From assembly GCA_031459935.1 (NCBI GenBank), contig JAVKHN010000003.1:50796-114795 (forward strand): a stretch of DNA of 64,000 nt, read 5' to 3'. The notes under the pieces were generated by a model. The model searched no databases. It saw nothing but the letters and a program-made list of their open reading frames with translations, and was not told the DNA's origin. This document shows, one piece after another, positions 17,821 to 25,966 of the stretch. The stretch is from Sysuimicrobium calidum. Lineage in GTDB: Bacteria; Sysuimicrobiota; Sysuimicrobiia; Sysuimicrobiales; Sysuimicrobiaceae. The first letter of the stretch is position 1; the number at the start of each line of letters is the position of its first letter. Position numbers and translations under genes: made by a program.

Positions 17821-19929
17821 TCACCGCCGCCTGGAACTCCGTCCGCGTCGGCTGCCCTTCCCCTGCCCCGGCAGGGCCGGCGCTCCCAGCCCCCGCCGCA
17901 GCTCCCCGATCTGGTCCCGCAGGGCGGCAGCCCGCTCGAACTCCAGGTTTGCTGCGGCCCGCCGCATCTCTGCCTCCAGCCGCCGGAGGGTGGCCTCCAC
18001 CTCCTCCGGGCCCAACAGCAACATCCGGGCCACCTCCCAGGGGAGCACGCGCCCCCGCTCCTTCACGAGCTCCACCAGCTCCTCTGCGGTGGCAGGTTCT
18101 CCGCCCGCGACGTAGGTCTCGGGCTCCTCCGCCACCTCCGGAAGATCGATGAGATCCCGGATGGGCTTCTGGACGGACTGGGGGGTGATCCCGTGTTCCT
18201 CGTTGTACCGGAGCTGGATGGCGCGGCGACGGTTGGTCTCCTCGAGGGCCCGACGCATGGCTTCCGTGACCTCGTCCGCGTAGAGGATTACCCGGCCCGA
18301 GACGTGTCGGGCCGCCCGCCCCATGGTCTGGATGAGGGCAGTCTCGCTGCGCAGGTACCCCTCCCGGTCCGCATCCAGGATGGCCACCAGCGAGACCTCC
18401 GGAAGGTCCAGGCCCTCCCGCAGGAGGTTGATGCCCACCAGCACGTCATAGGTGCCCAGGCGCAGGTCCTTGAGGATGCGGGCTCGCTCCAGGGTGTCGA
18501 TCTCCGAGTGCAGGTAGTGCACCTTGATCCCCATCTCCTGAAGGTAGCCGGTGAGGTCCTCCGCCATGCGCTTGGTGAGGGTGGTGACGAGGGTACGTTC
18601 ACCCTGCGCCACCTGGGCACGGATCTCCGCGAGGAGGTCGTCCACCTGCCCTCGCGCGGGGCGCACCTCCACGTAGGGGTCCACCAGGCCCGTGGGCCGC
18701 ACGATCTGCTCCACCACTCGGCCGCTCACCTCCAGCTCAAACGGTCCTGGAGTGGCGGAGACGAACACGCACTGGTGGATGAGCTGCTCGAACTCCTCCC
18801 ACCGCAGGGGGCGGTTGTCGTAGGCGGAGGGGAGCCGCCACCCGAAGTCCACCAAGTTCTTCTTGCGGGCCCGATCGCCTTCGTGCATCCCCTTGATCTG
18901 GGGCACGGTGACGTGGGACTCGTCGATGAACATCAGGTAGTCGCGGGGGAAGTAGTCCAGCAGACACCCGGGGCGCTCGCCCGGAGCCCGGCCGTCCAGG
19001 TGGCGGGAGTAGTTCTCGATCCCCGGGCAGTACCCCGTCTCCCGCAGCAGCTCCATGTCGTACCGGGTGCGGAACTCCAGACGCTGGGCCTCCAGCAGCT
19101 TTCCCTGGGAGCGGAACCACGCCACGCGCTCCTGAAGCTCCTCCTCGATGCTCCGCAGGGCCCGCTCCAGTCGCTCCTCCGTGGTGACCCAGTGCTTGGC
19201 GGGCCAGATGGCCACCACGGACTTCTCCTCCAGGATCTCGCCCGTGAGGGGATCCAGCTCGAGGAGGCGGTCCACCTCGTCCCCAAACAGCTCCACCCGC
19301 ACCGCGTGTTCCTCATAGCTGGGGAAGACCTCGATCACGTCCCCCCGCACCCGGAACCGACCCCGGGCGAAGTCCACGTCGTTCCGCTCGTACTGAATGT
19401 CCACCAGCCGCCGGAGGATCTCCTCCCGGGTCCTCCGTTCGCCCCGCCGCAGCACCAGCACCACCTCGCGGTAGTCCTCGGGCCGGCCCAGGCCGTAGAT
19501 GCAGGAGACGGAGGCCACCACGATGACGTCCCGTCGCTCCATGAGGGCCTTGGTGGTGGCGTGCCGCAGGCGATCGATCTCTTCGTTGATGCTGGCGTCC
19601 TTCGCGATGTACAGATCCAGCTGCGGCACGTACGCCTCGGGCTGGTAGTAATCGTAGTAGCTCACGAAGTAGCGCACCGCGTTGTAAGGGAAAAACTCCC
19701 GGAACTCGCTGTACAGCTGCGCGGCCAGGGTCTTGTTGTGGGCGATCACCAGGGTGGGCCGCTGCATTCGCTCGATGACCCGGGCCATGGTGTACGTCTT
19801 CCCCGAGCCGGTCACGCCGAGCAGGGTGGTGTACTTGTTCCCCTCCCGGAGGCTACGGACCAGCTCCTCGATGGCCTTGGGCTGGTCCCCCCGCGGCGGC
19901 AGGTCCGTGACCATGCGGAACTCGGGCAT
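17821..19929 (-). CDS. uvrB: Excinuclease ABC subunit UvrB
   Basis: A 702-aa helicase-like protein that is loaded by UvrA, verifies DNA damage and recruits UvrC. Walker A is GVTGSGKTYTMA, the damage-probing beta-hairpin is YYDYYQPEAYVPQLD, and motif II is DESHVTVPQ. The C-terminal UVR domain that binds UvrC is present (residues about 640-680, LEFERAAALRDQIGELR), followed by a basic tail. It is complete. A TATAAT hexamer about 25 bp upstream of the ATG, overlapping the stop codon of the rhodanese gene, suggests its own promoter as well as readthrough from upstream. Confidence 0.97.
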   Translation of the reverse strand: MPEFRMVTDLPPRGDQPKAIEELVRSLREGNKYTTLLGVTGSGKTYTMARVIERMQRPTLVIAHNKTLAAQLYSEFREFFPYNAVRYFVSYYDYYQPEAYVPQLDLYIAKDASINEEIDRLRHATTKALMERRDVIVVASVSCIYGLGRPEDYREVVLVLRRGERRTREEILRRLVDIQYERNDVDFARGRFRVRGDVIEVFPSYEEHAVRVELFGDEVDRLLELDPLTGEILEEKSVVAIWPAKHWVTTEERLERALRSIEEELQERVAWFRSQGKLLEAQRLEFRTRYDMELLRETGYCPGIENYSRHLDGRAPGERPGCLLDYFPRDYLMFIDESHVTVPQIKGMHEGDRARKKNLVDFGWRLPSAYDNRPLRWEEFEQLIHQCVFVSATPGPFELEVSGRVVEQIVRPTGLVDPYVEVRPARGQVDDLLAEIRAQVAQGERTLVTTLTKRMAEDLTGYLQEMGIKVHYLHSEIDTLERARILKDLRLGTYDVLVGINLLREGLDLPEVSLVAILDADREGYLRSETALIQTMGRAARHVSGRVILYADEVTEAMRRALEETNRRRAIQLRYNEEHGITPQSVQKPIRDLIDLPEVAEEPETYVAGGEPATAEELVELVKERGRVLPWEVARMLLLGPEEVEATLRRLEAEMRRAAANLEFERAAALRDQIGELRRGLGAPALPGQGKGSRRGRSSRRR

Positions 19930-19955
19930 GGGTGCGCCCCCTCACGCGACACTTC

Positions 19956-19961
19956 ATTATA
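19956..19961 (-). promoter_or_regulatory. Putative -10 hexamer of uvrB
   Basis: A perfect TATAAT on the minus strand lies 26 bp before the uvrB ATG and shares bases with the TAA stop of the recoded rhodanese gene. No convincing -35 is visible. The expected leader would be about 20 nt and contains a G-rich ribosome site (GGGGGCGC). Confidence 0.45.
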
Positions 19962-20301
19962 CGGCCGGTCCCTCCGCCCGCTCCACGGGGAGCCCGGCCG
20001 CCATCCACCCCGTGATCCCCTCCGGCATGATGTACACGTTCCGGTACCCCAGCTGCAGGGCCCGACGGGCCGCCCGGTGGCAGGCCCTTCAGCGGGGCCC
20101 CGAGCAGTAGAACACCAAGGTTGCGTCCCGATCCGGGGGGAGATCCCCCGCGGTGAACCCACCGGGATCCAGGTGCCGGGCACCGGGCACGTGGCCGGCG
20201 GCCCAGCGCCGGCGGTGGTTGTTGTCGAAGACGTAGAACCCCGGCTTACCGAGGCGCTCCGCCACCTCCTGCACGCTCATCCGCGGAAGGTCCTGGGACA
20301 C
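19957..20301 (-). CDS. Rhodanese-domain protein with in-frame TGA in the active-site loop (candidate selenoprotein)
   Basis: Read through a single TGA at 20089-20091, this gene encodes a full-length single-domain rhodanese of 114 aa. Before the TGA are the family landmarks AAGHVPGARHLDP and LVFYCSGPR; after it the same frame continues RACHRAARRALQLGYRNVY, then MPEGITGWMAAGLPVE, the normal rhodanese ending, to a TAA. The TGA codon (residue 71) falls in the active-site loop (C66-S-G-P-R-U71-R-A-C74), where related proteins often have a second Cys. A strong hairpin begins at the next base. Together these suggest selenocysteine insertion rather than a broken gene. The GTG start at 20301 was chosen because a near-perfect GGAGGTGATC ribosome site lies 8 bp before it; an ATG at 20319 would place the ribosome site inside the gene. 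Alternatives: a recent nonsense mutation or a sequencing error. TGA is a normal stop in many neighbouring genes, so code reassignment is unlikely. Confidence 0.7.
20057..20088 (-). promoter_or_regulatory. Putative bacterial SECIS hairpin
   Basis: Starting at the first base after the TGA, the mRNA can form an 8-bp outer stem (bases 1-8 with 25-32, one G-U pair), an asymmetric internal loop, a 4-bp inner stem (13-16 with 20-23) and a 3-nt apical loop CGG at bases 17-19. Bacterial SECIS elements lie directly downstream of UGA with the apical loop about 16-37 nt away and a G among its first two loop bases; this fits. High GC makes strong hairpins common, so this alone is not proof. Confidence 0.5.
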
Positions 20302-20332
20302 GTGGATCACCTCCTGCATCGGAGTTTGAACT

Positions 20333-20338
20333 ATTGTA
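20333..20338 (-). promoter_or_regulatory. Putative -10 hexamer (TACAAT) of the rhodanese gene
   Basis: GGTACAATAG lies in the 46-bp gap between era and the rhodanese start, about 30 bp before the GTG and just upstream of its GGAGGTGATC ribosome site. The same TACAAT hexamer precedes rpsT, pgpH and the genes at 58012 and 58099. No -35 match. Confidence 0.4.
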
Positions 20339-20347
20339 CCGGGGGGA

Positions 20348-21238
20348 TCAGGAGGGGTAGAGGGTCCGGATCATGCGCTCGTTATCCCGCCAGTCCTCGC
20401 TCACCTTCACCCAGAGGTCCAGGTACACCCGGGTACCCAGGAGGGCCTCGATCTCCTTTCGGGCCGCGGTCCCGATCTCCCGAATCGTGCGACCGCCCTT
20501 CCCGACCAGGATGGGCTTGTGGGAGGGCTTCTCCACATGCAAGGTGGCCCGGATGTACGTGAGGTGTTCTGCGGGCTTTTCCCGGAACTCCTCCAGCTCC
20601 ACCCCGATGGCATGCGGCACCTCCTCCCGCACCCGTTCCATGGCTTTCTCCCGGATCAGCTCCGCCACCAGCCGCTGGAGGGGCTGATCCGTGAGGTCGT
20701 CCTCCTCGAAGTACCGGGGGCCGGGCGGGAGGAGTGCCACGAGGGTTTCCACGAGCTCCTCTAACCCCTGGCCCAGAAGGGCACTGGTGCGCACGATTCT
20801 CGCCTGTGAGAGGCGGGCCCGCACCCAGGCCTCCCGGGCCGCGATCTGCTGGGGGGAGGCCAGGTCGCACTTGTTGAGCGCCACCACCACGGGCCGCTGG
20901 CTCTGCCGGGCCAGTTCCACCGCCAGCTCCGTCTCCGGCCCCACCGGCCGGGCCACGTCCAGGACGAGGAGGACCGCGTCCGCCTCCTGGAGGGCGGCGC
21001 GGGCGGTGTGCATCATGTGCTCGCCCAGGCGGTGCCGGGGAGTGTGCACGCCCGGGGTGTCCACCAGCACCATCTGAGCGTCCGGACGGTTGACCACCCC
21101 CCGGGTGGCGGTTCGGGTGGTCTGCGGAACCGGGGTGACGATGGCCACCTTGGCCCCCACCAGGGCGTTGGTGAGGGTGGACTTCCCCGCGTTGGGCGGG
21201 CCGAGGAGGGCCACAAACCCGCTTCGGAAGGGGCTCAT
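20348..21238 (-). CDS. era: GTPase Era
   Basis: A 296-aa GTPase that binds 16S rRNA and helps 30S ribosome assembly. G1 is GPPNAGKST, G3 is DTPG, G4 is NKCD, and the C-terminal KH RNA-binding domain contains VGKGGRTIREIG. The ATG overlaps the cdd stop as ATGA. The upstream open frame (86 more codons) is antisense-like Gly/Arg-rich sequence without family similarity. The cluster ybeY-dgkA-CBS protein-cdd-era is a common arrangement in Gram-positive-type bacteria. Confidence 0.96.
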   Translation of the reverse strand: MSPFRSGFVALLGPPNAGKSTLTNALVGAKVAIVTPVPQTTRTATRGVVNRPDAQMVLVDTPGVHTPRHRLGEHMMHTARAALQEADAVLLVLDVARPVGPETELAVELARQSQRPVVVALNKCDLASPQQIAAREAWVRARLSQARIVRTSALLGQGLEELVETLVALLPPGPRYFEEDDLTDQPLQRLVAELIREKAMERVREEVPHAIGVELEEFREKPAEHLTYIRATLHVEKPSHKPILVGKGGRTIREIGTAARKEIEALLGTRVYLDLWVKVSEDWRDNERMIRTLYPS

Positions 21239-21636
21239 TCGGGCCGCAGGAAGGGCTGTGGCAGGAGTTCCTCCAGACGGTAGATGCGGAGGCGCCCCCG
21301 CCCCACGGTCACCACGAACCGCGTGTGGAACTCCAGGAGCACTTGGCGACACGCCCCGCACGGCAGGAGCTCCCTCGCCCCCGGTCCTGCCACCGCCACC
21401 GCCAGCACGCGCCGCTGTCCCTCGCTCACCGCCTTCTGCACCGCCACGCGCTCCGCGCACACCGAGAGCCCGTAGGATCCGTTCTCCACGTTGCACCCCG
21501 TGTACACGGAGCCGTCCGGTGCCAGAACCGCGGCACCCACCCGGAAGCGGGAGTAGGGCGCATACGCGCGCCGCCGGGCCGCCTGGGCCGCGCGGAGCAG
21601 CTGCTGTGCGGTGTGCTCCTGGAGCTCCCTGCGCAT
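21235..21636 (-). CDS. cdd: Cytidine deaminase
   Basis: A 133-aa short (tetrameric-type) cytidine deaminase converting cytidine and deoxycytidine to uridine and deoxyuridine in pyrimidine salvage. The zinc and proton-shuttle motif is CAERVA with the preceding NVENGSYGLS, and the second zinc site is PCGACRQVL. In the tetrameric class the first zinc ligand is Cys rather than His, as here. Complete; its stop overlaps the era start. Confidence 0.95.
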   Translation of the reverse strand: MRRELQEHTAQQLLRAAQAARRRAYAPYSRFRVGAAVLAPDGSVYTGCNVENGSYGLSVCAERVAVQKAVSEGQRRVLAVAVAGPGARELLPCGACRQVLLEFHTRFVVTVGRGRLRIYRLEELLPQPFLRPE

Positions 21637-21646
21637 GAAGGAGGGC

Positions 21647-22900
21647 TCAGGTGCGGCTCGGCGCCGCCTGGGGCGTGATCCTCTGAATCCGGACCCGGGC
21701 GATGCGGTGTCCCGCCAGCTCCTCCACCCGGATCACAACCCCGTTCACCGTGATCTCCTCGCCCTGGGCGGGCACATGGCCCAGCCGGCTGTAGACCAAC
21801 CCGCCTACCGTGTCCACCTCGTCCGTGGGGAGCGTCAACCCCAGGGCTTCGTTCACGTCCTCCAGGAGCATGCGGGCGTCCACGAGCGCGGTGGATTCGT
21901 CCACCCGCACCAGGGGCGGGAGTTCCTCCACATCGTACTCGTCCCGGATCTCGCCCACGATCTCCTCCAGGACGTCCTCGATGGTGACCAGACCCGCAGT
22001 GCCCCCGTACTCGTCCACCACGATGGCCAGGTGGATGTGGTTCTGCCGCATCTCCCGGAAGAGTTCATCCACCTTCTTGGTCTCCGGCACGAAGTAGGCG
22101 GGCCGCATGATCTCCTCCGCGGTGATCTCCGTCCGCCCCTCCCGGATGTACCGGAAGAGGTCCTTTACGTACACCACGCCCACCACCTGATCAATGGTCT
22201 CCCGGTACACCGGGTAGCGGGAGTGTCCCTCCTGGAGGAGCAGGTCTACGATTTCCATCAGCTTGGCACGTGCGGGGACCGCCCGGATGTCCACCCGGGG
22301 TACCATGATCTCCCGCACGATGGTCTCCCGGAACTCGAAGATGGAGGAGATCATCTCCCGCTCCCCCGCCTCCAGGGCTCCGTTCGCCTCTCCCGCCTCC
22401 ACCAACATGCGCAGTTCCTCCTGGGTGACCCCGGTCCGGTCAAGGGGGAGCCGGGCGAGGAGCGAGCCTACCGGCGCCAGCAGCGTCGTCCAGAGGTAGG
22501 CCGGGACCGCGCACCACAGGGCGCAGGCCTCCCGGTGGCGCGCACCGATTGCCCTCGGCAGGACCTCCGTGGCGAGCAGGATCCCCACGGTGATGCCCAG
22601 GAAGGCCACCACCTCTCCCCGCCCGAACCCGAGCCCCTCGATGGCCATACGGGTGGCCACCACGGCGGCGGCCAGCCGCGCCATGGTACCCCCCACCACC
22701 AGGGATCCCGCCAGCCGGGAAGGATGCTCCAGTAGGCGGAGGGCGATGGAGGCACGCAGGGAGCCCTTTCCCTCCGCCAGCTCCCGCAGTCGCTTAGAGC
22801 TTGCACTCAGAAGGGCGACCTCGGCGAGGGAGAAGAAAATGGAAAGGAGGACTAGGACGCCCAGCAGGACGTACAGAACCCAGCTGCCTGAGTCGTCCAA
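21647..22900 (-). CDS. CNNM/HlyC-CorC family membrane protein with CBS pair
   Basis: A protein of about 417 aa with an N-terminal DUF21 (CNNM) membrane domain of several helices (VLYVLLGVLVLLSIFFSLAE at the start), a CBS-domain pair in the middle (IMVPRVDIRAV, YPVYRETIDQVVGVVYVKDL, VDEYGGTAGLVTIEDVLEEI), and a C-terminal CorC/HlyC domain. Members are implicated in Mg2+ or other divalent-cation homeostasis; the older 'hemolysin' label is usually misleading. Start is uncertain: a TTG at 22900 follows AGGAGGGAGG by 12 bp and is preferred, while an ATG at 22975 would overlap dgkA by 53 bp. Confidence 0.88.
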   Translation of the reverse strand: MDDSGSWVLYVLLGVLVLLSIFFSLAEVALLSASSKRLRELAEGKGSLRASIALRLLEHPSRLAGSLVVGGTMARLAAAVVATRMAIEGLGFGRGEVVAFLGITVGILLATEVLPRAIGARHREACALWCAVPAYLWTTLLAPVGSLLARLPLDRTGVTQEELRMLVEAGEANGALEAGEREMISSIFEFRETIVREIMVPRVDIRAVPARAKLMEIVDLLLQEGHSRYPVYRETIDQVVGVVYVKDLFRYIREGRTEITAEEIMRPAYFVPETKKVDELFREMRQNHIHLAIVVDEYGGTAGLVTIEDVLEEIVGEIRDEYDVEELPPLVRVDESTALVDARMLLEDVNEALGLTLPTDEVDTVGGLVYSRLGHVPAQGEEITVNGVVIRVEELAGHRIARVRIQRITPQAAPSRT

Positions 22901-22922
22901 TTCAGAACCGTTCCTCCCTCCT

Positions 22923-23435
22923 TCAACCGACCCGCTCCCCTTTTTCGCTCTGTGGGAGCGGCTCAGCCTCATCATACCATGGGGGACCGGCCCGGCTCAA
23001 CCGGAGGAGGAGGGCCCCTCCCGTGCCGAGGGCCACAGCCCCCAGCACCGCGGGCGCCACCCACCCACTGGTCAGCTTCAGCCGGGCGAGCACCACGGGC
23101 CCCAGGATCAGGCCGCCGCCGGCAACCGCGGTGAGGGTAGTCACCAGGACGGCAGCCGCCGCCACGTCCTTCACCACCCGTGCCGCCTCCCTCCGTTCCG
23201 GGATCACCGCGTCCACCAGAGCCTCGAGGCTGGTGTTGAGGAGCTCCGCGGACACCACCAGTCCCATGAGCATCACGAGCAGGGCCGCCTCCAGGGGACG
23301 GACGCCCAGCCACAGGCTCACCAGGCACACCCCAAGTGCGACGGCCAGCTGGATGCGGAGGTTGCGCTGGGTCCGGACGGCGTACCGGACGCCGCAAAGT
23401 GCCGCGGCCACGGCCTCACGGAAGGGACGATGCAC
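22923..23435 (-). CDS. dgkA: Diacylglycerol/undecaprenol kinase
   Basis: A 170-aa integral membrane lipid kinase of the DgkA family. The catalytic and metal-binding helix signature is SAELLNTSLEALVDAVIPE, close to the family ELxNTAxExxxD, followed by AARVVKDVAAAAVL. Gram-positive-type members phosphorylate undecaprenol for cell-wall carrier recycling. After the three core helices there is an additional C-terminal hydrophobic stretch (APAVLGAVALGTGGALLL), longer than the usual 120-130 aa. The GTG start at 23435 overlaps the ybeY end by 20 bp and fits where family similarity begins. Confidence 0.88.
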   Translation of the reverse strand: MHRPFREAVAAALCGVRYAVRTQRNLRIQLAVALGVCLVSLWLGVRPLEAALLVMLMGLVVSAELLNTSLEALVDAVIPERREAARVVKDVAAAAVLVTTLTAVAGGGLILGPVVLARLKLTSGWVAPAVLGAVALGTGGALLLRLSRAGPPWYDEAEPLPQSEKGERVG

Positions 23436-23892
23436 GGGACTGCCCCCGGATCCGTAGCGCCCGGAGGATGGCCTCCTGTCGCTCCCACATCCGGGCACGG
23501 GCCGACGCGGTCTCATCCTCGTAGCCCAAAAGGTGCAGGGTCCCATGCACGGTGAGCAGCACGAGCTCCTCCTCCAGGGACCATCCCACCTCGCGGGCCT
23601 GCGTGGCTGCCCGATCCACGGAGATCACCACGTCCCCCAGCACCCTGCGGCTCCCGTGTGGTCCCGGCTGCGGGAAAGCCAATACGTCCGTGGGCTCGTC
23701 CCGCCCGAGGTAAGTACGGTTCAGGGTACGGATGGCAGGATCGTCCACGAGGAGGACGCTCACCTCCACGGGCCCTTTCACCCCTTCCTCGCGCAGGGTG
23801 ACCCGTACCGCCCGCCGGAGCTGCTGCACGTCAACGGGATGCGTGTTCTGAGCGTTGCGCACCGCCACGACGTTGCGCTCGGCGCGCCTCAA
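23416..23892 (-). CDS. ybeY: Endoribonuclease YbeY (16S rRNA maturation)
   Basis: A 158-aa YbeY-family protein for 16S rRNA 3'-end processing and ribosome quality control. The family signature is present: LNRTYLGRDEPTDVLAFP and HGTLHLLGYEDE. The usual zinc motif HGxLHLxGYDH has two of its three His residues, but the third is Asp here (GYED). Translation most likely begins at a TTG at 23892, because GGAGGTGA lies 6 bp before it, so the gene overlaps pgpH by 62 bp. Position between pgpH and dgkA is the common one. Confidence 0.9.
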   Translation of the reverse strand: MRRAERNVVAVRNAQNTHPVDVQQLRRAVRVTLREEGVKGPVEVSVLLVDDPAIRTLNRTYLGRDEPTDVLAFPQPGPHGSRRVLGDVVISVDRAATQAREVGWSLEEELVLLTVHGTLHLLGYEDETASARARMWERQEAILRALRIRGQSRASSLP

Positions 23893-25930
23893 GGCTCACC
23901 TCCGGGTACTCGATGCGGGGATGGAACATGCCCACCAGAATGCGCGTGAATGTCTGCGCGATCCGCTCCAGGTCGTGGAGGGTGAGGTCGCACTCGTCCA
24001 GCTGCCCGTCCTCCAGCCGCTCCCGGATCAGCTGGTGCACGAGGCTTCCGATCCGGTCCGGGGTGGGATTCGGAAGGGTACGGATCGCGGCCTCCACCGC
24101 ATCCGCCAGCATGACGATGGCGGTCTCCCTGGACTGGGGTTTGGGACCCTCGTAGCGATAGGTTTGCTCGTCCACGGAGCCTTCCCCGCGCTCCACCGCC
24201 CGGTGGTAGAAGTAGCGGATGAGGCTGGTACCGTGGTGCTCCTGGATGAAAGCCATCACGGGCTTGGGAAGTCGGTACTGCCGGGCCAGCTCCAATCCGT
24301 CCCGCACGTGGGCTGCCACGGCGAGGGCGCTGAGGCTCGGGGAGAGGCGGTCGTGCGGGTTGGTGCGACCCAGCTGGTTCTCCGCGAAGAAAGCTGGCCG
24401 GCGCAGCTTCCCGACGTCGTGGTAATAGGTGCCTACCCGCACCAACAGGGCGTCCGCGCCCACCGCCTCCGCCGCGGCCTCCGCCAAGTTGGCCACCAGC
24501 ACCGTGTGGTGATAGGTACCGGGCGCTTCCAGCTGCAGGCGGCGCAGCAGGGGATGGCTGGGATCGCTGAGCTCCAGGAGTTTGATGGGGGTGACCAGCC
24601 CGAACAGCTCCTCCAGGTACGGCAGGGCGCCCACCGCGAGGATGCCGGAAAGCAGCCCGTTGAGAGCTCCCCAGCCCGCATCGCCCAATAGCTCCACGGA
24701 TGGCGTGGCTGTCAGCAGGTCCACCGCAGTCACCACGAGCACGTTGGCACCGGCCACCGCAAGCCCCGCATACGCTAGGTCCGCCCGCCGCTGTACTCGC
24801 CGGATCACGTACACTCCCGTGAGGCCGCCCACGTAGGCCACCACGCTCATCCGGAGGTCGTTCCCGCTCATCACCCCCGTCAGGAGAGCGAGAAATCCCC
24901 CCGCGAAGGAGGCCACCTGGGGGTTCAGAAGGATGGCGAGCAATATGGTGACAGAGGCCACGGGGACCAGGAAGCCGCTCAGGCGGGTGGCGATGACCCG
25001 GCTGCCCGCCGCGGTCACCAGGCTCAGCAGGCACAGCACCAGGAGTTGCCTCTCGTCGGCCCAGATCTCCGGCTGGAATCGCCGGAGGTAGGCAGCCCCG
25101 AGCACGGAGAGCAAGACCAGAAAGAGCGAGGTTCCCACCACCCCTTCCCACCGGAGAGGCGGGGAGACGAGTCCCAGCGCCGCGAGCTTCCGCAGCTGCT
25201 CCGCGGTCACCACGTCTCCCCGCCGCACGATCACCTCGCCCCGGAGGATCCGTTCCCGCACGGGATCCACGCTGGCCCGGGCTGCCTCCTGCTGTCGCCG
25301 GGTCTGCAAGGGGTCCACCAGGAGGTTGGCGCGGAGCGCGCGGTCCACGGCCCAGCCCACCAGGGCCCTGGACGGGGCGGAAAAGGACAGGGCCTGCACC
25401 AGGACCTGCCCGCGGGCCCGGGCGGTGGGAAGGTCCTCTGCCCGTATCCCTTCCCGCATGAGGCGTCTCAGGAGGGCGAGGGCGCTGTCGCGCACCCGTT
25501 CAAGATCCGTGCGGCTGAGGGTCTCCGCGGCCAGCAGCGCCTGATCCCGGAGTCCCAGGCGCACCAGTTGCTCCCGCTGCTTCAGGTCCGTCTGTGGCCG
25601 GCGGGACCGGATGCCCCAGATGGCCTCAAAGGTCGCGCGTACGGACTGCTCCGCCTCCCGGGTGGCCGCGGGATCCAGGCGGTAGACGGGACGCACCGCC
25701 CCCGCGGCCTCCTCCCGCAGCCGCTCCGTGCGTTCCCAATCCACGTACTCCACGCTGCGGGGCGCCGCCACCTCATACGGGCTGACCATGCCTTCCCGAA
25801 GGGTGACGCGTGGGGGCAGGTACTGCACGGACCCCACCGCGCAGAGGAGCAGGAGGAACCCCCCGAAGAGCAGGACCCGCCGGGGGGAGATCCGCGCGGG
25901 GCCGGGGGCGCTAGTCCGGATCCGCTCCAT
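23831..25930 (-). CDS. pgpH: 7TM-HD phosphodiesterase PgpH (cyclic di-AMP)
   Basis: A 699-aa membrane protein: N-terminal membrane helix (VLLFGGFLLLLCAVGSV), an extracytoplasmic 7TMR-HDED domain (about 50-270), seven membrane helices (about 275-480), and a cytoplasmic HD domain. The HD metal motif includes TYHHTVLVANLAE and the HD pair in YYHDVGKLRRP. Homologues degrade the second messenger cyclic di-AMP. Complete length for the family. A TACAAT hexamer ends 9 bp before the ATG. Next upstream is argR on the same strand, 36 bp away. Confidence 0.93.
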   Translation of the reverse strand: MERIRTSAPGPARISPRRVLLFGGFLLLLCAVGSVQYLPPRVTLREGMVSPYEVAAPRSVEYVDWERTERLREEAAGAVRPVYRLDPAATREAEQSVRATFEAIWGIRSRRPQTDLKQREQLVRLGLRDQALLAAETLSRTDLERVRDSALALLRRLMREGIRAEDLPTARARGQVLVQALSFSAPSRALVGWAVDRALRANLLVDPLQTRRQQEAARASVDPVRERILRGEVIVRRGDVVTAEQLRKLAALGLVSPPLRWEGVVGTSLFLVLLSVLGAAYLRRFQPEIWADERQLLVLCLLSLVTAAGSRVIATRLSGFLVPVASVTILLAILLNPQVASFAGGFLALLTGVMSGNDLRMSVVAYVGGLTGVYVIRRVQRRADLAYAGLAVAGANVLVVTAVDLLTATPSVELLGDAGWGALNGLLSGILAVGALPYLEELFGLVTPIKLLELSDPSHPLLRRLQLEAPGTYHHTVLVANLAEAAAEAVGADALLVRVGTYYHDVGKLRRPAFFAENQLGRTNPHDRLSPSLSALAVAAHVRDGLELARQYRLPKPVMAFIQEHHGTSLIRYFYHRAVERGEGSVDEQTYRYEGPKPQSRETAIVMLADAVEAAIRTLPNPTPDRIGSLVHQLIRERLEDGQLDECDLTLHDLERIAQTFTRILVGMFHPRIEYPEVSLEARRAQRRGGAQRSEHASR

Positions 25931-25939
25931 GCCCTGTGG

Positions 25940-25945
25940 ATTGTA
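25940..25945 (-). promoter_or_regulatory. Putative -10 hexamer (TACAAT) of pgpH
   Basis: GATACAAT on the minus strand ends 9 bp before the pgpH ATG, leaving room for at most a 2-3 nt leader. No ribosome site is evident. It lies in the short gap after argR, so pgpH can be transcribed independently of the arginine operon. Confidence 0.4.
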
Positions 25946-25966
25946 TCAGACCGGGCCCTCTGTGGC

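Noticed and set aside
17564..17824. 86-codon frame starting with GTGA overlap at the uvrB stop
   Set aside because: It overlaps the uvrA start by 49 bp, shows no similarity, and its composition looks non-coding. The start overlap alone is not enough.
20089..20091. TGA read as tryptophan (code reassignment)
   Set aside because: TGA ends many genes in this window with good family lengths, for example cdd, era, argG, carA and argH.
20089..20319. Truncated 76-aa rhodanese ending at the TGA
   Set aside because: The same frame continues as an intact rhodanese C-terminus, so stopping here would give an unfoldable half domain; the recoded reading is preferred.
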